A program made the translations under genes and the position numbers. A stretch of 5,160 bases of DNA, taken from NCBI GenBank assembly GCA_036397815.1, contig DASWIE010000130.1:1-5160 (forward strand), written 5' to 3'. How positions within the stretch are numbered: the stretch's first letter is position 1; each line of letters opens with the position of its first letter. Below the pieces are notes generated by a model, which worked only from the letters and a program-made list of their open reading frames with translations, searched no databases and was not told the DNA's origin. Origin of the DNA: DASQFY01 sp036397815. Lineage in GTDB: Bacteria > Chloroflexota > Limnocylindria > QHBO01. Below, piece after piece: positions 1 through 5,160 of the stretch.

Positions 1-1157
1 GTCGCCGGCCGCGTCTCGCTCAGCGTGGTGAAGCCCGCCAGGTCCGCGAACAGGACGGTCACGACCCGCTCCGAGCCCCCGAGCTGGGCCATCGCCGGCT
101 CCTCGCGCAGGCGCTGCGCAAGCTGCTGTGGCAGGTACGGACGGAAAAGCTCGTCAACCCGCCTGATCTCACGAGCCGCCTGGCCGAGCAGCGCGATCTC
201 GTCCGTCGAGGCGCCGTCACGGCGCAGGTCGGCGAACAGCTGATCGGGTGATTCGCCGCGCACCTCGATCGCGGCGAGGTCGGCGATGGCGCGGCCGTGC
301 CATCGGTCGATGCGCGCCAGCGTCGCCTCCAGGTAGATCGGTTGGAAGGCCGCCACCAGCGATCGGGTGCGCTGGTACTCGGCCCGCGCGCCCAGCGCGA
401 TCAGCGCGAAGGCAACGGTCATGAGGACGTGCCACTCCCACCAGCTCAGGTGCCAGTTGCGGCTCAGCGCAACAGCGATCATTGCCTCCGCCAGGAGGAG
501 GTACGCGGCCACGATCGCCAGCGCGACCTGGCTGCGCCGCCTCCGGTAGATCTCCGCGTATCGCAAGGCGGCGACCCCGTACAGGACCACGGCAGTCGAG
601 GCGAGGACGGCGATGATCCCGCTCGCCTCCTCGGGGGCGATCGGTCCATTCAAGGGTGGCAGCCGCAGGATCGAGACGGCCGCCCAGGCCAGCATCAGGC
701 CGATGAGCGCGCGACGCAGTGCAATGCGGTGCCGCAGCAGGGTCGGAGCCCTGGGACCCGCGATGGGGCTGATCGACGCCGCGGCGAAGACCGCCGCCAG
801 GATCAGGCCGACCGGCGTGGCGATCGTGAATCCCACGTTGGGAGTGGGCAGGAGGGTGCCCGGCGTCGCGAGCGCGTGGAGGCCCAGGAAGCCGGCGCTG
901 GCCAGGAAGCTGAGCGAGACGAGCACCAGCCTGGCGTCGGCGCGGCGGTTCGCGGCCTCGTTGGTCAGGTAGGCGAGCGCCACGTTGACCAGCGCCGTGA
1001 CCAGGACGAGCCAGAAGTGGCTGGGATGGTGCTCCCAGACGACGTCGAGATCCGGCCGCGCCAGCAGCAGCCCCAGGCCGACCACGGGCAGGACCAGCAG
1101 GACGCCGAGCCAGGGCCAGCTGGTGGTGCGGGCGGACGCATCGGTCCGAGCTGCCAT
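1..1157 (-). CDS. Membrane-bound class III adenylate/guanylate cyclase, N-terminal part (runs off left edge)
   Basis: The reading frame is open from ATG at 1157 to the window edge, giving 385 residues with no stop. Residues 1-258 are strongly hydrophobic, with about eight predicted membrane spans (roughly 15-33, 47-64, 76-96, 106-128, 147-165, 178-197, 209-231, 240-258). A charged cytosolic linker follows (259-363), ending in the helical stretch FRPYLPQQLAQRL (338-350), which resembles the segment preceding many class III cyclase domains. The catalytic domain then opens with VVTVLFADLAGFTTLSE (365-381), where D372 matches the first metal-binding aspartate of the family. The rest of the catalytic domain lies outside the window, so ATP versus GTP preference cannot be judged. 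The known family role is making a cyclic nucleotide from NTP. The membrane part is presumably sensory; it carries a histidine in HALATPG (94-100) but I do not recognise it as a named domain. The ATG is supported by a -10-like box placed for a leaderless transcript rather than by a ribosome binding site. Confidence 0.88.
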   Translation of the reverse strand, partial: MAARTDASARTTSWPWLGVLLVLPVVGLGLLLARPDLDVVWEHHPSHFWLVLVTALVNVALAYLTNEAANRRADARLVLVSLSFLASAGFLGLHALATPGTLLPTPNVGFTIATPVGLILAAVFAAASISPIAGPRAPTLLRHRIALRRALIGLMLAWAAVSILRLPPLNGPIAPEEASGIIAVLASTAVVLYGVAALRYAEIYRRRRSQVALAIVAAYLLLAEAMIAVALSRNWHLSWWEWHVLMTVAFALIALGARAEYQRTRSLVAAFQPIYLEATLARIDRWHGRAIADLAAIEVRGESPDQLFADLRRDGASTDEIALLGQAAREIRRVDELFRPYLPQQLAQRLREEPAMAQLGGSERVVTVLFADLAGFTTLSETRPA

Positions 1158-1163
1158 CCGACG

Positions 1164-1169
1164 ACTATA
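1164..1169 (-). promoter_or_regulatory. -10 box TATAGT for a leaderless cyclase transcript
   Basis: On the minus strand TATAGT is followed by six bases (CGTCGG) and then the ATG at 1157. Transcription starting about seven bases after the -10 box would begin at the start codon itself. No Shine-Dalgarno-like sequence precedes the ATG, which agrees with leaderless translation, common in actinobacteria and related high-GC groups. No good TTGACA-like -35 is seen at 16-18 bases upstream. This suggests the cyclase is transcribed separately from the ABC operon upstream of it. Confidence 0.5.
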
Positions 1170-1228
1170 GGCTGAGGCGCCATTTGCTGGCCACGCCGAC
1201 AGTGGGATCCGCCGCGCAGGCTCAGGCG

Positions 1229-1927
1229 TCAGCCGGCGGACGTCTCGATCAGGCCGTCCCGCATGTGGATGATCCGGTCGGTGAAGTCGCCGACCTCGTG
1301 GTCGTGCGTCACCAGGACGAGCGTCTGGCCTCGCTCGCGATTGAAGCGCTGCAGGAGCTGCAGCACCTCGTGACCGGTGGCGGTGTCAAGGTTGCCGGTC
1401 GGCTCGTCGGCGAGGAGGAGCATCGGCTCGTTCACGAGCGAGCGCGCGATGGCGACGCGCTGCTGTTCGCCCCCAGAGAGCTCCATCGGTCGATGGTCGG
1501 AGCGCTCCGCCAGCCCGACCAGTCCCAGTGCCTCCATCGCCGCCGCGGTCGCCTTGCGGCGCGGGACGCCGGCGTACTCGCCCGCCAGGGCGACATTCTC
1601 GACCGCGGAGAGCGTCGGCACCAGGTTGTACGACTGGAAGACGAAGCCCATCGTCTCGGCCCGCATCCGCGTGCGGCTCCGGTCGGACAGCCCGGTCACG
1701 TCCGTGCCGTTGATGCTCAGCTCGGGCGGCGGTCCGCCGTTCGCATCGGGCGAATGTAGCAGGCCAAGGATATGCATCAGCGTGCTCTTGCCCGACCCTG
1801 ACGGACCCATGATCGCGACCATCTCGCCGGACTGGATGTGGAGCTCCACCCCGCGCAGGGCTTCGACCTTGTTGCGCCGGCTGAGCCGATACGTTTTGCG
1901 CAGGTTGCGCGCTTCGAGGAGGTTCAT
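1229..1927 (-). CDS. ABC transporter ATP-binding protein, LolD/MacB family
   Basis: This is the ATPase of a MacB-type transporter, 232 residues from ATG 1927, the usual family length. Visible motifs are Walker A GPSGSGKST (41-49), Q-loop glutamine 98 in FVFQSYN, signature LSGGEQQR (150-157), Walker B LLLADEP with D174 and E175, the D-loop region GNLD and the H-loop histidine 208 in LVTHD. All catalytic residues are intact. It follows the permease by 11 bases and the two are surely co-transcribed. A start at GTG 1942 would overlap the permease stop (GTGA), but ATG 1927 is preferred because AAGGGG (1939-1934) lies six bases ahead of it, and family proteins begin close to the strand reading NLLEARNLRKTY. 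By family knowledge it works as a dimer on the cytoplasmic face and drives the neighbouring permease. The substrate cannot be read from the sequence. Confidence 0.95.
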   Translation of the reverse strand: MNLLEARNLRKTYRLSRRNKVEALRGVELHIQSGEMVAIMGPSGSGKSTLMHILGLLHSPDANGGPPPELSINGTDVTGLSDRSRTRMRAETMGFVFQSYNLVPTLSAVENVALAGEYAGVPRRKATAAAMEALGLVGLAERSDHRPMELSGGEQQRVAIARSLVNEPMLLLADEPTGNLDTATGHEVLQLLQRFNRERGQTLVLVTHDHEVGDFTDRIIHMRDGLIETSAG

Positions 1928-1933
1928 GTTCGT

Positions 1934-1939
1934 CCCCTT
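1934..1939 (-). promoter_or_regulatory. Ribosome binding site deciding the ATPase start
   Basis: AAGGGG on the minus strand, six bases before ATG 1927. It overlaps the TGA stop of the permease by one base, fitting coupled translation. It would lie inside the gene, and be useless, if the GTG at 1942 were the start. Confidence 0.65.
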
Positions 1940-3111
1940 CACTCGTAGCGCAGCGCTTCGACCGGGTCGAGGCGCGCCGCGTGCCAGGCGGGGATGATGC
2001 CGGCCACTATGCCCAGGATCGTCGAGAAGGCGACCGCGAAGATGGCCGTGCCTACCGTCAGGTCGAACAGGATGGTCCCGGAGTCGCGACCGGCCTCGTT
2101 GGCAAGCACGACCACGACGGCGCCAAGTCCAAGACCGATGAGCCCACCAATGAAGCCAATCAGCGCCGCCTCTGCCACGAGCTCGCGGACGATGCGCCCG
2201 CGCGCACCGCCGATAGCCCGCTTGACCCCGATCTCGCGCGTCCGCTCGGCGACTGACATGGCCATGGTGTTGATGACCGATAAGCCGCCGACAACGAGGC
2301 TGATGACCGCCACGCCGATGATGATCGCGTTGAAGATTGCCGTAGCCGAGCCGATCTGCTCGTCGAACTCGGCGCCGGTGAGGGTGCTCACGTTGTCGAT
2401 CTCGGTCTCGATGCGCGCCGCCACGTCGCCCTCGGTCACGCCCACGTCGGGGTAGACCACGACCTGGCTGATGAGCTCGTCAGCGCTGATCGCCTCCTGG
2501 ATGGGGGCAGGCAGGCTGGCATGGAACAGCTCCTGTGCCGCCGCCAGCGGGACCCACGCGGTCGTGTCCGGCGCGGTGAGAGTCGGCTCCAGGATGCCGA
2601 CAACCTCGAAGTCCTCGCCGCGGATCTCCAGGGTGTCCCCGATCGATACGGCCTCCTTACGCGCCAGGTCGCTGCCGAGCACCACGACATGGGAGCCTTC
2701 GTCCTCGAGCGTGATCAGACGGCCCTGGATCGCCCGGATGGGGAACGTCTCCAGGCCCTTGTCCGCGCCGGTCACCGCCCCCAGCAGCGTCTCGGCGCCG
2801 CCGAAGGCGCCCCCGGCCTCCGGGTCGTAGATCATCTGGATCTCGGGTGCGGCCGCCGCCACGCCATCGAGCTCGGCAATCTGATCGGCGACTTCTCGAT
2901 TCATCGGGCTGGTGCCAATCCCAACCCCGATGCTCGAGGCATCGGTCACCAGGACCTTGCCCGCGAAGTACTGGCTCCCACCCTCGACCAGCGCATTGAT
3001 CTTGTTGGCCATGGAGCTGAACACCACCAGGGCCCAGATGCCAATGGTGATGCCCAGGATGGTCAGGGTGGTCCGCAGCTTGCGGCGAGTCAGCTGGCGC
3101 AGCAGGCGCAT
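1939..3111 (-). CDS. ABC transporter permease, MacB/FtsX type
   Basis: A 390-residue protein with the classic MacB topology: a basic N-terminal amphipathic stretch (RQLTRRKLRTTLT), TM1 at about 14-34, a large extracytoplasmic domain (about 36-255, MacB_PCD-like), then three C-terminal spans at about 259-284, 312-336 and 352-375. The cytoplasmic segment AERTREIGVKRAIGGARGR (288-306) is the conserved FtsX-domain coupling region, and the C-terminus HAARLDPVEALRYE is the familiar ending of this family. Length and topology look complete. Family knowledge: these permeases dimerise, bind a LolD/MacB-type ATPase and either export amphipathic molecules or antibiotics, or transmit force across the membrane. 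A membrane-fusion protein, usual for MacB or YknXYZ-type systems, is not encoded here. The gene follows the MarR gene by 69 bases on the same strand with no clear terminator, so one operon is likely. The ATG has GGAGG nine bases upstream. Confidence 0.94.
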   Translation of the reverse strand: MRLLRQLTRRKLRTTLTILGITIGIWALVVFSSMANKINALVEGGSQYFAGKVLVTDASSIGVGIGTSPMNREVADQIAELDGVAAAAPEIQMIYDPEAGGAFGGAETLLGAVTGADKGLETFPIRAIQGRLITLEDEGSHVVVLGSDLARKEAVSIGDTLEIRGEDFEVVGILEPTLTAPDTTAWVPLAAAQELFHASLPAPIQEAISADELISQVVVYPDVGVTEGDVAARIETEIDNVSTLTGAEFDEQIGSATAIFNAIIIGVAVISLVVGGLSVINTMAMSVAERTREIGVKRAIGGARGRIVRELVAEAALIGFIGGLIGLGLGAVVVVLANEAGRDSGTILFDLTVGTAIFAVAFSTILGIVAGIIPAWHAARLDPVEALRYE

Positions 3112-3115
3112 GTGA

Positions 3116-3125
3116 GGAGGCCTCC
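3116..3125 (-). promoter_or_regulatory. Permease ribosome binding site within a perfect 10-bp palindrome
   Basis: GGAGGCCTCC is its own reverse complement and contains the only good Shine-Dalgarno sequence (GGAGG, 3125-3121 on the minus strand) for the permease ATG at 3111, with nine bases between. The two halves have no loop, so a hairpin within one RNA molecule would be strained. Whether this limits translation is uncertain. Confidence 0.4.
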
Positions 3126-3180
3126 GGCTCGAGTCGCGCCGGATCCACTCGGCGTCGGCGCCAAGAATACGGTGGCCGCG

Positions 3181-3660
3181 TTAAGAACGCATTTCGCGCT
3201 CCGCCTCGAGCAGGTCGCTGGTGCGGACGATCCCGGCACGCAGGTCACCAAGTGCCGCGTAGAGCGCCTCGGGGTCGACGCCGGCCTCTTCCAGCTGAGC
3301 GACGAGCCCTCGATAGGCGACCGTGAATTCGGGGATCACGTGCTCCAGCCGTTCGCGCCCGGCGTCGGTGAGTGCCAGCAGTCGCGCGCGCCGGTCCCTC
3401 GGGTGAGGCAATCGTTCGACATCCCCGGACGCAACCAGCGAGGACAGCAGGTCGGCCAGGGTGGTGATCGGCAACCCGAACTCGCGCGCCGCCTGGCTGA
3501 GGGGCCGTGGACCGTTGGCATAGAGATAGCTGCAGACCGCGTACTCCTCACCCGTCATGCCGGCATCAGCCAGGGCCACCCGCATGAAGCGACGGGATGC
3601 CTGGCTGGTCCGGTAGAGCTGATAGAGCAGGGTCAGCCGGCGCGGCTCTTGGTGTGTCAT
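3181..3660 (-). CDS. MarR-family transcriptional regulator
   Basis: A 159-residue protein of typical MarR length. It has an N-terminal dimerisation helix, a winged helix-turn-helix with PLSQAAREFGLPITTLADLL (about 53-72; recognition helix about 64-76) and the wing signature DRRARLLALTDAGRERL (89-105), matching the family pattern DxRxxxLxLTxxG. A C-terminal helical pair follows (about 106-155). It has a single cysteine, C43; whether this senses anything is unknown. MarR proteins are dimeric repressors that usually sit next to, and control, a divergent or co-directional exporter operon and let go on binding a small ligand. Here it is first in an operon with a MacB-type ABC exporter, and the palindromes just upstream of its start are the obvious binding sites, implying autorepression. 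The ATG at 3660 has GAGG (3668-3665) four bases upstream, slightly close but acceptable. Confidence 0.94.
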   Translation of the reverse strand: MTHQEPRRLTLLYQLYRTSQASRRFMRVALADAGMTGEEYAVCSYLYANGPRPLSQAAREFGLPITTLADLLSSLVASGDVERLPHPRDRRARLLALTDAGRERLEHVIPEFTVAYRGLVAQLEEAGVDPEALYAALGDLRAGIVRTSDLLEAEREMRS

Positions 3661-3687
3661 CGAACCTCGGAAATGAACCTCCAGTCG

Positions 3688-3699
3688 TACGGATCCGTA
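3688..3699. promoter_or_regulatory. Operator O1: perfect palindrome TACGGATCCGTA, probable MarR site
   Basis: A perfect 12-bp inverted repeat in the divergent region between the MarR gene and the lipoprotein gene. It recurs almost unchanged at 3708-3719. Size and symmetry suit a MarR dimer. For minus-strand transcription it would cover the start site; for plus-strand transcription it would lie between the -35 and -10 positions. Confidence 0.72.
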
Positions 3700-3700
3700 G

Positions 3701-3706
3701 CATATA
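3701..3706 (-). promoter_or_regulatory. -10-like box TATATG for the MarR-ABC operon
   Basis: Read on the minus strand, TATATG (or the overlapping TACTAT, 3709-3704) falls in the same gap between the operators and would start transcription near 3694, inside O1, with a leader of about 34 bases before ATG 3660. The -35 position (about 3729-3724, CATAGA) is a poor match, so the promoter may be weak or need other factors. Confidence 0.35.
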
Positions 3707-3708
3707 GT
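3703..3708 (+). promoter_or_regulatory. -10-like box TATAGT for the lipoprotein gene
   Basis: TATAGT lies in the short A/T-rich gap between the two operators and is identical to the -10 box proposed for the cyclase gene. A start at about 3715 would leave a leader of about 30 bases before ATG 3745, with room for the ribosome binding site at 3735-3738. No convincing -35 hexamer is seen at 3679-3685. TAATAT at 3718-3723 is an alternative. Confidence 0.4.
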
Positions 3709-3719
3709 ACGGATTCGTA
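3708..3719. promoter_or_regulatory. Operator O2: TACGGATTCGTA, second probable MarR site
   Basis: It differs from O1 at one of 12 bases, so its own palindrome is broken only at one central pair. Its centre lies 20 bp from that of O1, about two helical turns, placing two dimers on the same face of the DNA and allowing cooperative binding. For the plus-strand lipoprotein gene it would overlap the transcription start; for the MarR operon it would lie between the -35 and -10 positions. Confidence 0.68.
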
Positions 3720-3734
3720 ATATTCTATGCTCGC

Positions 3735-3738
3735 GAGG
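3735..3738 (+). promoter_or_regulatory. Ribosome binding site deciding the lipoprotein start
   Basis: GAGG lies six bases before ATG 3745. The more upstream in-frame ATG at 3727 has no such site and overlaps promoter-like sequence, so 3745 is the better start. Confidence 0.6.
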
Positions 3739-3744
3739 ACGACG

Positions 3745-4788
3745 ATGCGCATGCGAACCAGCGGCCCCATCCTGCCCATCTGCAGCAGCCTCGTGCTGGT
3801 GGCCTGTGCTGCCGACAGCGCCGGGCTGCCGAGCAATCAGGCACCCGTCCCGTCGTCGGCTGAGCCATCCCCCTCAAGCGAGCCGCCCTCGATCACCTTC
3901 GCCTGGCCCGATGGTGCCGCGCCGACCGTCACGCGCCAGCTCGCCGGCCTGGATGAGCGCTACATCAACCCGGGGGCGATCATCGAGTCCGATGGCACGC
4001 TGCACATGTTCGCCAACCTCTTCACAGCCTGGCCCGGGCGGGTACGGATCCAGCACCTGGTCTCGAGCGATGGGGCCAAGTGGACGCTCGCCGCGCCGGA
4101 GCCGGCGATCGACAGCCAGGACGTGCCGCTCGGCGGGTTGGGGGCGGACGTCTCCACCGGTTTCGTGACCGACAACGGCACCTGGGTGCTCATCTTCGAG
4201 ACGGTGAGCTCGCTGGATCCGTGGGTCCTCGGCCGCGCGACCGCGCCGACGCCGGACGGACCATGGACGATCGACTCGGAGCCGATCCTGGAGGGCGGGC
4301 CTGAGGGCACATGGGACGCCGGTGGACTCGCCTGGCCGAGCGTCGTGCGCACGCAGAATGGCTATGCCATGTACTACACCGCTACCGCTCGGCCGGGCGG
4401 CGACGGCATGATCGGCCTCGCTGAATCGACCGATGGCGTGACCTGGACAAAGCGGGACGCGCCGGTCCTCGAGCCACTGGCCGAATGGGAAGGTGGCTCG
4501 CTCGATCGTCCCCGCGTGGCTATGACGCCCGTGGGCATGGTGATGGTCTACGCGGGGGCCGACCTCACCGATCGCGGTCTGGCATGGTCAAGTGACGGCG
4601 TGTCGTGGCGGCGCGACGGCGACGTTCCGGTCATCACGCAAGACGACTTTCCGGTCGAGGGCAAGGCGTGGGATGCAGCTCTACTGAACCGCGAGGGAGC
4701 CCTCATCTATTACCTGGAGATCGGGACCGCGAGCGGATCCGCCGGGACCCAGGTTTATCGGGCGGAGGCCGAGCTGCCGGAGAGGTAA
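3745..4788 (+). CDS. Lipoprotein with a predicted five-bladed beta-propeller (GH43/GH32-like fold)
   Basis: 347 residues from ATG 3745. Residues 1-21 form a lipoprotein signal peptide: a basic start (MRMR), a hydrophobic core and lipobox LVAC with C21 as the lipidated cysteine. A Ser/Pro/Ala-rich tether follows (about 22-50). The rest shows a repeating pattern: four copies of a DGxxW motif at 107-113 (SSDGAKW), 169-174 (TPDGPW), 228-234 (STDGVTW) and 282-288 (SSDGVSW), spaced 54-62 residues apart. Strand pairs such as WPSVVRTQNGYAMYYT (197-212) and DRPRVAMTPVGMVMVYAG (254-271) lie between them. This is the look of a five-bladed propeller as in glycoside hydrolase families 43 and 32. Acidic residues at strand starts (D70, D191, D254, D310) could line a pocket, but I cannot assign catalytic roles, so sugar binding, hydrolysis or a purely structural role all remain possible. 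It is transcribed divergently from the MarR-ABC operon and shares its operator region. The protein would sit outside the cytoplasmic membrane. Confidence 0.85.
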   Translation: MRMRTSGPILPICSSLVLVACAADSAGLPSNQAPVPSSAEPSPSSEPPSITFAWPDGAAPTVTRQLAGLDERYINPGAIIESDGTLHMFANLFTAWPGRVRIQHLVSSDGAKWTLAAPEPAIDSQDVPLGGLGADVSTGFVTDNGTWVLIFETVSSLDPWVLGRATAPTPDGPWTIDSEPILEGGPEGTWDAGGLAWPSVVRTQNGYAMYYTATARPGGDGMIGLAESTDGVTWTKRDAPVLEPLAEWEGGSLDRPRVAMTPVGMVMVYAGADLTDRGLAWSSDGVSWRRDGDVPVITQDDFPVEGKAWDAALLNREGALIYYLEIGTASGSAGTQVYRAEAELPER

Positions 4789-4807
4789 GGCGCGCGGCTT
4801 CCGGCAG
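4774..4807 (+). terminator. Possible hairpin at the end of the lipoprotein gene
   Basis: CTGCCGGA (4774-4781) and TCCGGCAG (4800-4807) form a perfect 8-bp inverted repeat with an 18-base loop that contains the stop codon TAA. No run of T follows, so this is not a standard intrinsic terminator, and the upstream arm is coding sequence. It may be chance. Confidence 0.25.
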
Positions 4808-4864
4808 GTGAGCGGCTGTACTCTGGGCACGTTAGATCGGCGGATACAGTGACAGAGCCGACAC

Positions 4865-5071
4865 ATGTACGCAGCTCCGAGCTGGAGCTCCTCGACAACG
4901 ATGTGCGCCACGCTGGTGAACTACAACGGGCCGGAGACCATGCGGCGCAAGACGGCACTGGCCATGGCACAGGCGAGCGGGATCATGATCTGGACCGTGG
5001 TCGACGACACCACCGACGACAACTCGCTGCTGCGCGCAATCCATGCGGCGCCGGAGGAAGCCGGTGGCTGA
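4865..5071 (+). pseudogene. Remnant of a GH18 chitinase-like protein (C-terminal end only)
   Basis: The frame is open from just after a TGA at 4850-4852 to TGA 5069-5071. From about 4910 it reads LVNYNGPETMRRKTALAM, then ASGIMIWTVVDDTTDD and SLLRAI. This resembles the last strand-helix-strand of GH18 domains, where a YDDPESI-type segment is followed by a helix with K..A, then GGVMxWEL..DD and a terminal LLxAI. The catalytic DxxDxDxE segment and all earlier parts of the barrel are absent, and only about 60 bases separate the start of this frame from the lipoprotein stop. No ribosome binding site precedes ATG 4865. The best reading is the tail of a deleted gene. The neighbouring frame (about 4870-4908, ELELLDNDVRHAG) could be further GH18 sequence put out of frame near 4910, but that is speculative. 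A short expressed protein is an unlikely alternative. Confidence 0.5.
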
Positions 5072-5094
5072 TGTGCATATGACCCGTCAGTGGC

Positions 5095-5100
5095 TACCAT
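5095..5100 (+). promoter_or_regulatory. -10-like box TACCAT for the right-edge gene
   Basis: TACCAT matches the TAnnnT core of high-GC -10 boxes and sits seven bases before ATG 5108, the spacing for a leaderless transcript. No clear -35 is seen. Confidence 0.35.
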
Positions 5101-5107
5101 CGGCTTC

Positions 5108-5160
5108 ATGTCATTCCCGAACGGCTTCGACGTCGTGGGGCCAGTGCAGGCCGAGGTGTT
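5108..5160 (+). CDS. Start of a gene running off the right edge; possibly malate synthase
   Basis: ATG 5108 opens MSFPNGFDVVGPVQAEV and stays open for the 17 codons visible. TACCAT at 5095-5100 followed by seven bases to the ATG is again the leaderless arrangement, and there is no Shine-Dalgarno sequence. The phrase FDVVGPVQAEV resembles the N-terminus of some A-type malate synthases, which read VxVLGP followed shortly by ILTPEAL, but the visible part is too short to decide. The frame is continuous with the GH18 remnant but separated from it by the TGA at 5069. Confidence 0.4.
   Translation, partial: MSFPNGFDVVGPVQAEV

Noticed and set aside
297..1175. A 292-codon open frame on the plus strand
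   Set aside because: It is antisense to the cyclase gene, which has clear membrane spans and a cyclase motif. The plus-strand translation is low-complexity Q/R/D/G-rich and has no credible start.
1208..1240. Inverted repeat TCCGCCG / CGGCGGA around the ATPase stop codon as a terminator
   Set aside because: The stem is only seven pairs with a 19-base loop and no T run follows on the minus strand; one arm lies in coding sequence. It is likely chance in GC-rich DNA.
1928..1942. GTG at 1942 as the ATPase start
   Set aside because: It overlaps the permease stop in a plausible way, but the ribosome binding site AAGGGG would lie within the gene and precedes ATG 1927 at ideal distance.
2521..3720. 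A 399-codon open frame on the plus strand
   Set aside because: It lies antisense to the permease and MarR genes, which have clear family motifs. Its translation is rich in R, Q, G and D with no domain, as expected of a GC-rich shadow frame.
3727..3744. ATG at 3727 as the lipoprotein start
   Set aside because: It has no ribosome binding site and lies against promoter-like sequence. ATG 3745 has GAGG six bases upstream and gives a normal-length lipoprotein signal peptide.
1..5160. CRISPR array, tRNA, rRNA, insertion sequence or attachment site
   Set aside because: No repeated spacer pattern, cloverleaf-like segment, transposase motif or terminal inverted repeats were seen by reading either strand. 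The only clear short repeats are the two operator palindromes.

Overview
This is a visibly GC-rich bacterial window with tightly packed genes. The class III cyclase with a multi-span membrane domain, the -10 boxes lying directly before start codons (leaderless style) and the MarR/MacB-type exporter operon suggest an actinobacterium or a Chloroflexota-like lineage. That placement is an inference from style, not proof.

Layout. Positions 1-1157, minus strand: the N-terminal 385 residues of a membrane-bound adenylate/guanylate cyclase, running off the left edge just after the first catalytic aspartate. It has its own apparent leaderless promoter. Positions 1229-3660, minus strand: a three-gene unit read from right to left, with a MarR-family repressor (3660-3181), a MacB/FtsX-type ABC permease (3111-1939) and its LolD/MacB-type ATPase (1927-1229). 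Positions 3661-3744 form a divergent control region with two near-identical 12-bp palindromes, 20 bp apart centre to centre, bracketing overlapping -10-like boxes for both directions. Positions 3745-4788, plus strand: a lipoprotein whose exported part looks like a five-bladed beta-propeller of the GH43/GH32 fold type. Positions 4789-5107 hold no intact gene but contain what looks like the last ~50 residues of a GH18 chitinase-like protein, a gene remnant. At 5108 another plus-strand gene appears to start and runs off the right edge.

How the genes work together (inference): the MarR protein probably binds the two palindromes, repressing both its own exporter operon and the divergent lipoprotein gene, and releasing both on binding a ligand. 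The permease and ATPase would form a (permease)2(ATPase)2 complex, a mechanotransmission or lipophilic-substrate exporter. No membrane-fusion partner is encoded here. The co-regulated propeller lipoprotein is the only extracytoplasmic protein in the cluster. Nothing in the window clearly amounts to a wholly new system. The most interesting points are the symmetric divergent operator and the unexplained pairing of an exporter with a glycan-hydrolase-like lipoprotein.
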